The translations under genes and the position numbers were made by a program. Shown here in pieces: positions 34,590 to 43,327 of a stretch of DNA of 44,985 bases. The notes under the pieces are model-generated. The model did not search any database and had not been told where the DNA came from. It saw nothing but the letters and a program-made list of their open reading frames with translations. Position 1 is the first letter of the stretch; every line of letters starts with the position of its first letter. The stretch is from Pseudomonadota bacterium (GTDB taxonomy: Bacteria; Myxococcota_A; UBA9042; GCA-2863065). The stretch spans positions 1 to 44,985 of the forward strand of contig SXOX01000270.1 of assembly GCA_005776585.1 (NCBI GenBank), read 5' to 3'.

Positions 34590-35156
34590 ATGCGTCACTT
34601 TCAGCGTCAGTGCCTATCTAGGTCCCGCGCCGGCTTCACGCTGGTCGAGCTCATGGTCGTCGTCGTCATCATCGCGGTGCTCTCCACCGTGGCGATCGCG
34701 AGCTACAAGATGTACATGCGCCGGACCAAGATCACCGAAGCGCAGACGCTCCTGATGGACGTCAAGATGAAGCAGGAGCAATACTTCTCCACGTACAGCC
34801 AGTACATCAGCACGGCGGCCACGGCGACGACGTTCTACCCGCCCTCGGTCGGTGGCCAGACGAGCCAGCTCAACTGGGACCTCTCGAGCTGCCAGACCGC
34901 GTCACCCACGGCCGACGTCAAGGGCTGGTGCGATCTCGGCTTCAAGCCGGGCCACCCCACGGACAGCCAGCTCGTCTCCATCGGCTGGAACCGCACCCTG
35001 GGCACCACGTTCGCGCCGTCGGGCTACGCGTTCATCGACCAGATCGACCCGAAGCAGCGCTGGTACTACGCCGTGGCGCACCTCAACTTCGGCAACGGTG
35101 ACTACTACATCCTGATGCAGAGCCAGTCGCGCGAGACGGTCACGCTCGAGCCGTAG
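34590..35156 (+). CDS. Type IV pilin-like prepilin
   Basis: The 188-residue protein has a short positively charged leader, MRHFQRQCLSRSRAG, and the prepilin peptidase site G15|FTLVE, with Glu at position 5 of the mature protein, followed by the hydrophobic helix LMVVVVIIAVLSTVAIASYK. This is the type III signal of type IV pilins and pseudopilins; the mature protein would be about 173 residues, a normal size. The head contains two Cys (SSCQTA and GWCDLG) that could form a disulfide, and aromatic-rich strands near the end. No other pilus gene is near, so whether it is a major pilin, minor pilin or secretion pseudopilin is open. The ATG at 34590 has AGGAG at proper spacing. It is convergent with the kelch lipoprotein, with 3 bases between the stops. 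Confidence 0.88.
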   Translation: MRHFQRQCLSRSRAGFTLVELMVVVVIIAVLSTVAIASYKMYMRRTKITEAQTLLMDVKMKQEQYFSTYSQYISTAATATTFYPPSVGGQTSQLNWDLSSCQTASPTADVKGWCDLGFKPGHPTDSQLVSIGWNRTLGTTFAPSGYAFIDQIDPKQRWYYAVAHLNFGNGDYYILMQSQSRETVTLEP

Positions 35157-35159
35157 CTC

Positions 35160-37007
35160 CTAGGGCGCCTTGCAGGCGTCAGTGAGCGCGGTCGCGGGTG
35201 GCGCGTAGAGTTCGGCGTCGGCGACGGCGTTCTGGGTCCCCGAAGCAAGCGTTGTAAATGCGCCGCCGGTGAAGAGCACGGCGCCGGTCGCCAAGCGCGT
35301 CGTCGCGTGACCGAAGAGCCCCTTGGGCGTCTTGGCCTCGCTGACGGCTAGAGTCGCCGTCAGATCGTCGTAGGTCGAGCCCGCGAGCGTGACGCGAACG
35401 AGGTCCTGGAGGTGGCACCCCACGTCCTTGGTGGTCGGGTCGCAGCCCGGCAGGGGTTCGGCACCGACCGGTCCCCAACCCCCGCTGAACACCAGCTCAG
35501 AGCCGTCGGCCGCTACGGACACGGCCGCGTGCAGACGCTTGAGGCGCTTGCGGAGCTCGGCGTCGGCGCCAGACGTTAGGTCGCGGGCGCGCAGCGTGAC
35601 CTCGGTCGCCGTCACGGTGAGCTCGACGAGCAGCAGCTGGGCCTCGACCTTGTCGAGCGGTGAGAGCTGGAGCTCTTGCGTCGCGGCGTTGCGGCCCATC
35701 TTCGTCCCGCCGATGACCAGTATGAGCGCGCGGCCGTCCGCCGGCTGCTCCTTGAGGAGCACGGCGCGGTGATACACGAGCGACGCCTGCTTGCTCTCGA
35801 ATTGAGTCACGACAGCCGCGGTGCCCGCAGCCTCGCCGGCCTTGATGACCTCGGCGAACCCCTTGCCCGTAGTGTCGCCGTCGTTGTCGGTTCCGCCGAG
35901 GACCGCGACGTGGCCGCTGCCAAAGCGCACCATGGCGTGCCCGTAGCGGCCGCGCGTGAGTGCGCCCGAGGTGACCTTGGCCTTGGCGTCGGTGACCTCC
36001 GCCGCGTTCGCGGCCGTCAGGCGCTGGACGACGGTCGACGGCTTGCCGTCCGACTCGACGCCGCCCGTCACGACGATGTCGAGACCGTCGCTCGACCAGG
36101 CACCCGCGGAGAACGGCCGACCGCCAAAGTCGAGCAGGCTCTTGGAGGTCGTGCGTGCGTCGAGGTCGACGACCTCGGCCCCCGAGACGCCCGTGCTCGC
36201 GATGAATTTGCGGTCCTTGTCAATCGAGGGGCCAATCGGGTTCATCGCGATCTGGGTCACGCCGCCAGCGACGAGCACCTTGGCGCCGCCGTCGTAGGGG
36301 ATCGCGTGGAACATGGCGCGCGGCGCAGACAGCTTGGCGGTCCACGGCACGAAGCGCGCGTTGCGCTCGCGGTAGCCGACCAGCGTGGCCCCGCCGTCAC
36401 CGGCCGTCATCGTCGCGGGAGCCGTGCCCTGAGACGGCGCGAAGCGGTCGAAGCCGCCAATGGCGAGCGCCCCGTCGCGCGTCGGAACCGCCGCGTGGAA
36501 CGCCCGCGCGGAGCCGAGATCGTCTGACCAGCCCGCCTGACGATCGCCGTCGGTGGCCGCCTGAGTGCACGACAGCGCGTCGATCTTGGTCAAGTAGAGC
36601 GGCGGCGCGGTCTTGTCGTCGGTCGCGATGCCGACGTTGGTCGCTCGAGCCGTCCACGCGGGCGCCTTGTCCTTCGTGCAGCCGATGAGGTCGACGGTGA
36701 GCCCGTCCCCCTTGGGGACACCGAGCACGAGGATCTTGCGATCCTGGAGCTGCCCTTCGGTCACCCGCGCGTAGTACGGCTTCTGACTTCCGGTGTAGCC
36801 CGTGACGGCCAGCACGAAGTTGTCGACCCCGTCCGGGAAGAAGTGCTTTGGATCCGAGGGCTTGCTGCTGGAGCAACCACTGGCTACCTGCGCGGCGACG
36901 ACGACGCTGAAGCCGCCCTCGATCGCGTCGGGGGCCTCGGCGGCGCAGCCCGGGGTCAGCTGAAGGAGCGCAAGAGCGGAGAGCGTGCCAGGAGTCCATC
37001 GTCGCAT
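35160..37007 (-). CDS. Kelch-like beta-propeller lipoprotein
   Basis: The 615-residue protein has a signal peptide with lipobox TPGC at about residue 21. Then comes a domain of about 130 residues with beta strands (FVLAVTGYTG, ILVLGVPKGDGLTVDL). Six or more kelch-like blades follow, each with an H/F-A/S start and a Gly-Gly pair: FHAAVPTRDGALAIGGFD, FHAIPYDGGAKVLVAGG, SSDGLDIVVTGGVES, HAMVRFGSGHVAVLGGT, LHAAVSVAADGSELVFSGG and FGHATTRLATGAVLFTGG. This is a surface-anchored propeller, likely for protein or glycan binding. I chose the ATG at 37007 because promoter boxes TTGACG and TAGAAT end 8 bases before it, with no ribosome site between; the frame is open to 37193. It is divergent from the M48 protease gene. 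Confidence 0.8.
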   Translation of the reverse strand: MRRWTPGTLSALALLQLTPGCAAEAPDAIEGGFSVVVAAQVASGCSSSKPSDPKHFFPDGVDNFVLAVTGYTGSQKPYYARVTEGQLQDRKILVLGVPKGDGLTVDLIGCTKDKAPAWTARATNVGIATDDKTAPPLYLTKIDALSCTQAATDGDRQAGWSDDLGSARAFHAAVPTRDGALAIGGFDRFAPSQGTAPATMTAGDGGATLVGYRERNARFVPWTAKLSAPRAMFHAIPYDGGAKVLVAGGVTQIAMNPIGPSIDKDRKFIASTGVSGAEVVDLDARTTSKSLLDFGGRPFSAGAWSSDGLDIVVTGGVESDGKPSTVVQRLTAANAAEVTDAKAKVTSGALTRGRYGHAMVRFGSGHVAVLGGTDNDGDTTGKGFAEVIKAGEAAGTAAVVTQFESKQASLVYHRAVLLKEQPADGRALILVIGGTKMGRNAATQELQLSPLDKVEAQLLLVELTVTATEVTLRARDLTSGADAELRKRLKRLHAAVSVAADGSELVFSGGWGPVGAEPLPGCDPTTKDVGCHLQDLVRVTLAGSTYDDLTATLAVSEAKTPKGLFGHATTRLATGAVLFTGGAFTTLASGTQNAVADAELYAPPATALTDACKAP

Positions 37008-37015
37008 GGGCGCGG

Positions 37016-37043
37016 ATTCTAGCGGCGGAACCGCGCGCGTCAA
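37016..37043 (-). promoter_or_regulatory. Leaderless promoter candidate of the kelch lipoprotein gene
   Basis: On the minus strand TTGACG (37038-37043), a 16-base spacer and TAGAAT (37016-37021) end 8 bases before the ATG at 37007. The -35 box lies only 12 bases from that of the divergent protease promoter. Confidence 0.55.
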
Positions 37044-37055
37044 AGGATTGAGCCC

Positions 37056-37083
37056 TTGCGTTCCCGTGCTCGAGCGGTATTTA
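37056..37083 (+). promoter_or_regulatory. Candidate promoter of the TPR-M48 protease gene
   Basis: TTGCGT (37056-37061), a 16-base spacer and TATTTA (37078-37083) lie about 98 bases before the ATG at 37182. This leaves an unusually long leader, for this window, of roughly 90 bases that ends with GGAGAACCACC. Confidence 0.4.
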
Positions 37084-37181
37084 ACCTCGCGCTCCCGCTG
37101 CGTCCGTGACCCGTGCCTCCCCTCGTGGGCCCACGCGCCCGGGCAGGCCGAGACCGAGCCTAGACCGTCCGGAGAACCACC

Positions 37182-39761
37182 ATGATGCTGCACGCTTCAG
37201 TTCGTTCGACCCTCGCCCGGCTCGCCGGTGCGCTTTCGCTCGCTGCCGCTCCTGCGCTGGCCGCGCCACCCGAGAAGCCTCCGGTCGCGCCACCGGCGGC
37301 CACCAAGAAGACCGAGGCCAAGGTCGACAAGAAGGCCGAGGAGGTCGCCCGACAGCATCGCCTCGGGACCTTCTTGCTGCTGTCGGAAAAGGACGGCAAG
37401 GGTGCCATCGCCGCCTTCGAGAAGGCGCTGCGGGTGGACCCCAAGTACGTGCCGGCCATCCTGGGCATCGCGCAGGCCAAGCTCCTCCTCAAGGACACGA
37501 AGGGCCAGGAGAAGGTGCTGACCGCCGCCTCCAAGAAGCTGCCCGACAGCGAGGCCGTCTGGGTCGCGCTGGGCGAGTTCTATCGCGTCGGCGCGCCGGA
37601 CAAGGCGCTCGCGGCCTACGACAAGGCGATTGAGCGCAACAAGTTCAATGCCCTCGCCCTCGACGCGGCGTTGCGCATCGTGGAGGCCAAGTACCGCGCC
37701 GCGCCGTCCGAGGCCCTCAAGCAGCGGCTCCTCGGCATGGCGCGCTCGCGCCTCGGGATGTTCGGTGTCGTCGGAACGCCCCAGGGCACGTGGCTCAAGC
37801 GCATGCTCACCGAGCTCCAGGACGGACAGTGGGCCGTTGACCTCTTCGACGCCCGCGACCTCTACGAGCGGGCGTTTACGAGCTACTCCATGATGGGTCA
37901 GCTCCTGGCCCAGGCTTACGACAAGCTCGACAAGGTGCTCAAGGTCAAGGCCAACCTCCCGGAGGCTCTGTTCTACCAGGGGCGCATCCACGAGAGCGTC
38001 AAGAGCAAGGCACACTACGACCTCGAGAAGGCGGTCGCCAAGTACAAGGCGGCGGGCAAGTTCGCGCCGGCGCTCACGCAGCTCGGCCGGCTCCACCGGA
38101 CCCGCGACGAGCTCACCGAGGCGCGCGCCAACCTCGAGGGCGCCACGACCGCCGATGCGCGCTTTGCAGGCGGTTGGTATCAGCTGGGCCTCCTCGAGAA
38201 GCTTCAAGGCAACCGCGAGGCAGGGGCCAAAGCGTTTGCCAAGGCCTACGATCTGGACCCGGCCTCGCCCGTGGCCGCCAAGGCCGTCGTCGAGCTCACG
38301 CTGGTCGCTCCGGAGGACTTCCGCATTCGCCAGCACACGCAGTCGCAGGGCGGCTTCAAGGGCGACGTGTTCCTGTCCGAGAAGTTCCAAGCCGGCATCA
38401 AGGACTTGGAGTCTCGGCTCGGCGGCATCGACGATCAGGCCCCTGAGCGCGCGTGGCTCGACGCCATGCTCCGCAAGCTGCTTTCGGCAACGGACGTGCA
38501 GACCAATCAGGTCTTCACGCTCAAGGTCGCCAAGACCAAGATGGTGAACGCCTTTGCCACGCCCAATGGCAACGTCTACTTCACCCAGGGCTTCTTGGAC
38601 ATGGTCAAGAAGGAGTTCTCGGACCAGCCGTATGACGTGAACAACAACGCCATCGCCTCGGTCATGGGCCACGAGATCACGCACGTCCTCAAGGAGCACG
38701 TCATGCGGAACTTCGTGTTCCGTGACGCCATCAACGCGGGCCGCTTCACCTCGCAGAGCCTGGTCGCGGTCACACGCACCCACGAGATCGAGGCGGACCG
38801 GGAGGGCATGAAGATGATGTTCCTCGCAGGCTACGACCCCCGATACGCCGTCAAGATGTTTCAGATCTACGGGCGCGTGTTGGGTGAGGTCCCGCCAGGG
38901 CTCGATCACCCGACATTCGACGAGCGTATCCAGTACGTCGAGGAGTTCTGGTCCAACGAGATGGCCTTTGCGTACGCGTCGTTCAACCAGGGCGTGCAGA
39001 AGGTCAAGAGCGCGGCGGCCAAGGAGGCCACGGACCTCACCGCGGCGGCCAAGCTCTATCAAGGCGCGATCGCGGACCTCCGCCGTTATCTCCAGGCGTT
39101 CGTGCGCAGCAAGGAAGCGCTCAACAACTTGGGGCTCGCCTACGGCAAGCTCGGCATGTTCGAGATGGTGCAGACGGACAAGGAGTCGCCCATCGCGAAG
39201 TGGCACACCGAGTTCTCGGTCGAGCCCAACCTGGCGCTCAAGTTCGTCGCGCTCAAAGAGACCAAGGTCTCACGCGGTCCCGGCGCGGCAGGCGGCGCGG
39301 CGCCGTCGCCACACCTGGTGCAAGCCAAGGCGTTCCTCGATGAGGCGGTCAAGAAGGACGCGGCGTATCTGCGCGCGCGGCTCAACCTGGGCGTGGTCGC
39401 CATCGCCATGAAGAACCTGGACCTCGCCAACGAGCAGTTCGCGCTCGTGCTGGGCAAGTGCGAGTCGGCCAACGCCTGCGATGACCTCGGGGACAGCGCG
39501 CGCACCTTGCTCGGCGTGGTCAAGGCCGAGCAGGGCAAGCACTCGGACGCAGTCGCCGCGTTCGAGAAGGCCGTGCAGTCAGCGCCCGCGGACCGCAAGG
39601 CTACGCGCGTGTTCAACCTCGCACGCGCGCTCGAGAATCAGGGCAGCAAAGACCAGGCGATCGCGAAGTACAAGGACTTCCTCGCGCTCGTTGGCGACGC
39701 GGCGCAGTCGAGCTGGGCGGTCCATGCTCGCACCGCGGTCGCGCGATTGGGTGCCAAGTAG
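37182..39761 (+). CDS. Exported M48-family metalloprotease embedded in tetratricopeptide repeats
   Basis: The 859-residue protein has a Sec signal peptide ending AAAPALA near residue 28, so it is periplasmic or outer-membrane associated. TPR-type helices fill about residues 55-400. The M48 peptidase core follows: FATPNGNVYFTQG near 458-470, the zinc motif HEITH with His497, Glu498 and His501, and the third ligand Glu535 in HEIEADREG. More TPRs occupy about 600-859. BepA-like proteins, which survey outer-membrane protein assembly, have protease first and TPRs only after it; here TPRs flank both sides and the protein is nearly twice as long. A role in envelope quality control is thus an inference. 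GGAGAACCACC fits either ATG 37182 or 37185. It converges with a membrane protein gene, with 15 bases between the stops. Confidence 0.85.
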   Translation: MMLHASVRSTLARLAGALSLAAAPALAAPPEKPPVAPPAATKKTEAKVDKKAEEVARQHRLGTFLLLSEKDGKGAIAAFEKALRVDPKYVPAILGIAQAKLLLKDTKGQEKVLTAASKKLPDSEAVWVALGEFYRVGAPDKALAAYDKAIERNKFNALALDAALRIVEAKYRAAPSEALKQRLLGMARSRLGMFGVVGTPQGTWLKRMLTELQDGQWAVDLFDARDLYERAFTSYSMMGQLLAQAYDKLDKVLKVKANLPEALFYQGRIHESVKSKAHYDLEKAVAKYKAAGKFAPALTQLGRLHRTRDELTEARANLEGATTADARFAGGWYQLGLLEKLQGNREAGAKAFAKAYDLDPASPVAAKAVVELTLVAPEDFRIRQHTQSQGGFKGDVFLSEKFQAGIKDLESRLGGIDDQAPERAWLDAMLRKLLSATDVQTNQVFTLKVAKTKMVNAFATPNGNVYFTQGFLDMVKKEFSDQPYDVNNNAIASVMGHEITHVLKEHVMRNFVFRDAINAGRFTSQSLVAVTRTHEIEADREGMKMMFLAGYDPRYAVKMFQIYGRVLGEVPPGLDHPTFDERIQYVEEFWSNEMAFAYASFNQGVQKVKSAAAKEATDLTAAAKLYQGAIADLRRYLQAFVRSKEALNNLGLAYGKLGMFEMVQTDKESPIAKWHTEFSVEPNLALKFVALKETKVSRGPGAAGGAAPSPHLVQAKAFLDEAVKKDAAYLRARLNLGVVAIAMKNLDLANEQFALVLGKCESANACDDLGDSARTLLGVVKAEQGKHSDAVAAFEKAVQSAPADRKATRVFNLARALENQGSKDQAIAKYKDFLALVGDAAQSSWAVHARTAVARLGAK

Positions 39762-39776
39762 CGCGGGGCGCAACCC

Positions 39777-40445
39777 TCATCGCCGCGGCGAGCGACGAGT
39801 CGAGCGGCTCTGGGGCAGCCTCTGGAAGTCAAGCAGGTCTTGGGGCGGCTTGCCCCAGAGGCGGCCGACGTGAAGGCACGCCCAAGCGAAGCACAACACC
39901 ATTGTGGGGAAGTAGCCGTAGGCAATCCACCAGTGCATGGGGCTCGTGGGAGCCAGGGCGTACGCTTCGGGAAGATGGAGCGACCATGGGATGAGCGCGC
40001 AGCCGGCGAGCAGGGGCAAGACGAGGCCGAGGCAGCGCGCTAGCCGTCGCAGCTGAGGTGTGGAGTCCCTCTGCGCGAGGACGTCGGCGCCCTCGCCCTG
40101 ACAAACGCGCCGGAATAGCTCTCGGTTCCGCCGCCTCGCGGCCCGACGGAAGTTCCAGTAGCCACTCAGACAACTCTCGGCCTCGGTGAGGAAGTCCGAG
40201 TCCGCGCGACGTTCATGGGCCATGCGCTCCTCGACGACGCTGAATTCGGGCAACGCCACCTTCACGAAGGCACAGCCGAGCGCGACACAAAACGGCGCGA
40301 CCAGGCCCAGATACGGCAGCTCGTCAATCGCCAACCTGGACGCCACGACAAGGGGTACGACGAGGATGATCGTGATGCCGATGGCGATGACCGCGGCCAC
40401 ACGAATGACGATGGACGGGATGAGCGGCAGGTTGGACCGGACCAT
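39777..40445 (-). CDS. Four-helix membrane protein, unknown function
   Basis: The 222-residue protein has four hydrophobic segments: about 11-34, 44-63, 138-156 and 168-192. Between the second and third is a charged cytoplasmic-type helix region (about 65-135) with EERMAHERRADSDFL and RRAARRRNRELFRR. The C-terminus is basic (TRRSPRR). No family is recognised. The ATG at 40445 comes 3 bases after the stop of the GYDAQ-motif gene, so the two are an operon. A small exported-looking or effector-like protein followed by a membrane protein could be a toxin-immunity or substrate-transport pair, but nothing in the sequence proves it. Confidence 0.6.
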   Translation of the reverse strand: MVRSNLPLIPSIVIRVAAVIAIGITIILVVPLVVASRLAIDELPYLGLVAPFCVALGCAFVKVALPEFSVVEERMAHERRADSDFLTEAESCLSGYWNFRRAARRRNRELFRRVCQGEGADVLAQRDSTPQLRRLARCLGLVLPLLAGCALIPWSLHLPEAYALAPTSPMHWWIAYGYFPTMVLCFAWACLHVGRLWGKPPQDLLDFQRLPQSRSTRRSPRR

Positions 40446-40448
40446 GGC

Positions 40449-41246
40449 CTAGTGTCCGAAGAAGTGTTGGAACACGGGCTTGCTCGCCAGCTCGCCTCCC
40501 TTGGCGAAGACCTTCTCCGCCGCTTTCCCGGCCCCGCCCAACTCCCCAAGACCGGTGCCTTGACCGATGAGCTTTCCAGTGAGCGTCTGTGCCTGACCGA
40601 CGGCGACATCCGTCGCGAGGCGCCCGAGGGAGAGCCGACCATTGTTGCCTGCCGTCTGATTGCCGACAGACTCGGCCGAGTCGACCAAGGCGGACATCGC
40701 GTAGGGGTTGATGCCCGCCATGCCACCGACGACCTTGAGTCCGGTCGTCGCGACCTTCTGAACGTTCTTGGCGGCCGTGATGGCCTCGCTCGACTGCTTG
40801 GACTTGACGTCACGCGCTTGCGTCTGGCCGTCGTGCAGGCCCGGCAACGAAGCGCGAGACAGCAACGCCAGCTTCTGCTTGATCGCCTCGACCTCTTCTG
40901 CCGTACCCGCGCCGTGGATCTGCCGCACGAGCGCGAGCATCTCCTCCGAGGTCTGCTTGGCAGCCGAGCCCGGCGTTCCGTTGCGGGAGTGGGCGTTGAG
41001 CACGCCGTCAACGTTCGCGAGGTGGGCTTGGCCGAGGGTCAACGCCTGCTGCTTCTGGGCCGCGAAGTCCGGAGCGCTGGGCTTGGGCTTGAGCAAGGCG
41101 GCCTGCGCATCGTAGCCGGTCGTGGCGCCCACGGCCTGACGCAGCCGGCTCGGCGTGGCGGGCGCCGCCTCCGGAGCCTGACGGAGCTGGTTGCCGAGAT
41201 CGAAGAGATTCGAGACCTTGCCAGCGGACGCTTGCGGTTGAGCCAT
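40449..41246 (-). CDS. Uncharacterised protein with an N-terminal GYDAQ motif
   Basis: The 265-residue protein is rich in Ala, Gly, Gln and Lys. Residues about 40-55 hold TTGYDAQAALLKPKP, a short motif that by recall recurs near the N-terminus of uncharacterised, possibly effector-like proteins in myxobacteria-like genomes and contractile-injection-associated loci. A helical middle follows (EEMLALVRQIHGAGTAEEVEAIKQKLALL), then a hydrophobic, glycine-rich segment (TTGLKVVGGMAGINPYAMSALV) and a C-terminus ending QHFFGH. No signal peptide or catalytic site is visible. GGGAG nine bases before the ATG at 41246 supports that start over the longer frame from 41321. It is co-transcribed with the following membrane protein. 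Confidence 0.55.
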   Translation of the reverse strand: MAQPQASAGKVSNLFDLGNQLRQAPEAAPATPSRLRQAVGATTGYDAQAALLKPKPSAPDFAAQKQQALTLGQAHLANVDGVLNAHSRNGTPGSAAKQTSEEMLALVRQIHGAGTAEEVEAIKQKLALLSRASLPGLHDGQTQARDVKSKQSSEAITAAKNVQKVATTGLKVVGGMAGINPYAMSALVDSAESVGNQTAGNNGRLSLGRLATDVAVGQAQTLTGKLIGQGTGLGELGGAGKAAEKVFAKGGELASKPVFQHFFGH

Positions 41247-41413
41247 GTGGTGTTTCTCCCTGTCGCGATGGTGTGGCGACGGGGTCGAAGCCATGGCAAG
41301 GCGCGGGCCAGCGTTGGGCACGCCAGCCGCGATGTTATTTCAATGACTTACAAGCGCAGGAGAGGTTGCGACACCTCGGTGTCCACGTGGGGCGTGTGAC
41401 CAGGTGGGGATGG

Positions 41414-41887
41414 CTAGGGCACGCGCTCGAGGTCGGCCGTCTTGACCTTGGGGCCGGCGGGCGTCGGTCCCGACAGCGTGATGGTCAGCCGATTCGGGGC
41501 GACGCGCGCGTAGGTGAAGTGCGTGGGCCAGTCGTGCGCAGGGTTGGAGAACGTGGCGCTGCGTGCCGCGACGTCCAAACGCTCGAGGGGGAACGCGTCC
41601 TTGCTGCGCACGCCGTCCGGATAGGGCACGAGCACCGGCTTGCCGTCTCTGACCTCGAACAGCCCGAACTCGAAGCCCACGACCCGACCCGCCTTCAACG
41701 CCTTGGCCGTCCACAGGATGAGCCCGCCGCGAGGCGAGGTGAAGTGTTCCTCGTCTTCGAGGCCGTCGAAGGTGCCGCGCCAGGTGCCCTCGAGCCACGC
41801 GAGGGCGTCCAAGGGAGCCTCGGGCTTGGGTGGAGTCGCGCTCGCGGTCGACGCCACAAGCATCAGAAAGGCGAGCACCCGATTCAT
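41414..41887 (-). CDS. Exported DUF6265-like protein
   Basis: The 157-residue protein has a signal peptide (MNRVLAFLMLVASTASA). A single domain begins LAWLEGTWRGT and continues HFTSPRGGLILWTAKAL, GFEFGLFEVRDGKPVLVPYPDG and FSNPAHDWPTHFTYARV. This is the pattern of DUF6265, a lipocalin-like beta barrel of unknown ligand in the periplasm. Its ATG overlaps the stop of the PmbA-like gene (ATGA at 41884-41887), so translation is coupled. Downstream is a 167-base gap (41247-41413) that holds only the 5' region of the GYDAQ gene, including an AT-rich patch near 41333-41352. Confidence 0.75.
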   Translation of the reverse strand: MNRVLAFLMLVASTASATPPKPEAPLDALAWLEGTWRGTFDGLEDEEHFTSPRGGLILWTAKALKAGRVVGFEFGLFEVRDGKPVLVPYPDGVRSKDAFPLERLDVAARSATFSNPAHDWPTHFTYARVAPNRLTITLSGPTPAGPKVKTADLERVP

Positions 41888-43275
41888 TCGGCGCTGGCTC
41901 CGGTGAACTCGAGTCCCCGGATGAGCAGCATGGGCACCGAGGTCGCCGAGGCGAGGCCCCATCCCGGTGCGCTGGCCTGCAGCTCCCGCCCGACGCCGTC
42001 GATGCGCGCGAAGGCCTCGAGCACGCTGTCGGTGAACCGCAGGTTGCGTACGCCGCGTCCCAGCCGGCCGTCCGCGATGGCGAACGTACCGTGGCGCGTG
42101 AGCCCGGTCATGAGCGCGCGACGCGGATCGAGCAAACCGTTGACGTAGTGAAAGCTCGTGATCCAGAGGCCCCGCTCGACGCGGGCGAGCAGCGTCTCGG
42201 CGGTGTCGTCTCCCGGGAGAAACACGAGGTGACTCGGCGTCGGGCCACCGTCGAAGGACTCTTCTTTCTGGACCGCGTGGCCCGTCGAGGCGCAGCCCCC
42301 GAGCCGCGCGGCCGTGTCGCGATCGTGGACCACGGTGCGGCCAACCCCACCCTCGATGAGGACGACCTCGCGCTTGAGCACGCCCTCGCGATCGAAGGGC
42401 ATCGGCAGACCGACGCCGCGCGCGCACCGGCCATCGTCGAGCAGCGTGACGCGGTCCCCCGTGACGGCCTCGCCCAGGCGACCGGCCAGGAAGCTCGTCC
42501 CGTCCTCCAGACCGCGCGGGGTGAGGCCCACGAGGCCCAGCCACTCGCACAGCTCGGCGACGGCGGCCGGCTCCAGGATGACGTCGTAGGCCCCGGGAGC
42601 AAGCTCCATCGGGTCCTTGGAGCGAACGCACTTCTCGATGGCGACGTCGGCAAAGCGTGCGACGTCGAGCTTGCCGACCGCGGGGCCGATGTCGCCACAC
42701 ATGCCGGAGACGCGGTCCACCGTCGCGTAGACACGCGCGTCCGCGGCGGTGCTCCGGAAATAGCGCACGAGGCCGGTCGAGGTCGCGATGGCACGCTCAT
42801 GGGCCCCGGTCACGTAGCGCCCCGCCAAGGCGACCCCGTGGGCATCGGCCTGCGCAAAGGCCGACGCCAAGGTGCCAAACACGGCGCCGGACTCGGTCGC
42901 CGCCGTCGCGTCGTCGAACGCGTTGGGCAGGTCGATGACGCTCACGCCGTCGGGCGCGACGGGCTCCGGCGCGGGTCGGCGACGGGCGCTGCTCTGCGCG
43001 ACGGAGCGCGCGGTCGCGATGGCCTGGTCCCGCACGGCGCGCAGGCCGTCCGCGGTGAGGTCGGTGGTGGTCGCGTCCGCCGCGCAGCCGCCAACGACGG
43101 CGCGCACGGTGACCTTGGGATCGAAGACGTCGCTCGAGTACAAGACCGTGGAGCAGCCAAAGCGCGTGAACTGGCCCTCGAGCCCATGGAACGAGGCCTC
43201 GAGATGGTCGACGTCGGCGGCGCGATCGCCAACGGCGCGACCGAGCAGCTCCAGGAGACGGTCCGATCCGAACAC
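41884..43275 (-). CDS. PmbA/TldE-like member of the TldD/PmbA family
   Basis: TldD/TldE proteases cut small unfolded peptides, for example in bacteriocin maturation; TldD holds the metal and TldE (PmbA) is its partner. The 463-residue protein has the family folds: GCAADATTTDLTADGLRAVRD, GRYVTGAHERAIATSTGL, a C-terminal half with ELCEWLGLVGLTP, FLAGRLGEAVTGDRVTLLDD and the ending FTDSVLEAFARIDGVGREL. The TldD metal motif HExxxH is not found, so this is the TldE type; no TldD gene is in the window. The frame is open to TTG 43311, but I chose GTG 43275: promoter boxes TTGACC and TATCGT end 6 bases before it. It is coupled to the DUF6265-like gene by an ATGA overlap. Confidence 0.85.
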   Translation of the reverse strand: MFGSDRLLELLGRAVGDRAADVDHLEASFHGLEGQFTRFGCSTVLYSSDVFDPKVTVRAVVGGCAADATTTDLTADGLRAVRDQAIATARSVAQSSARRRPAPEPVAPDGVSVIDLPNAFDDATAATESGAVFGTLASAFAQADAHGVALAGRYVTGAHERAIATSTGLVRYFRSTAADARVYATVDRVSGMCGDIGPAVGKLDVARFADVAIEKCVRSKDPMELAPGAYDVILEPAAVAELCEWLGLVGLTPRGLEDGTSFLAGRLGEAVTGDRVTLLDDGRCARGVGLPMPFDREGVLKREVVLIEGGVGRTVVHDRDTAARLGGCASTGHAVQKEESFDGGPTPSHLVFLPGDDTAETLLARVERGLWITSFHYVNGLLDPRRALMTGLTRHGTFAIADGRLGRGVRNLRFTDSVLEAFARIDGVGRELQASAPGWGLASATSVPMLLIRGLEFTGASAE

Positions 43276-43281
43276 CGGCGC

Positions 43282-43311
43282 ACGATAGCGGGTGCGCGCC
43301 CACGGGGTCAA
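43282..43311 (-). promoter_or_regulatory. Leaderless promoter candidate of the PmbA-like gene
   Basis: On the minus strand TTGACC (43306-43311), an 18-base spacer and TATCGT (43282-43287) end 6 bases before GTG at 43275. The -10-like box equals the one before glf. Confidence 0.55.
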
Positions 43312-43327
43312 ACCGCCCCGCGCTGGC

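Noticed and set aside
37197..39206. A 669-codon open frame opposite the M48 protease gene
   Set aside because: It mirrors the coding strand's codon bias; the plus strand has the signal peptide, TPRs and HEITH.
41310..41325. Sigma-54-like sequence TGGCGTGCCCAACGCT before the GYDAQ gene (minus strand)
   Set aside because: GG and GC have the right 10-base spacing, but CAC and TTGC positions are poor, and no sigma-54 activator is near.
41414..42700. A long minus-strand frame that would fuse into the DUF6265-like gene
   Set aside because: The part above 41887 is Arg/Gly-rich shadow of the PmbA-like gene in another frame; the signal peptide MNRVLAFL marks the true start.
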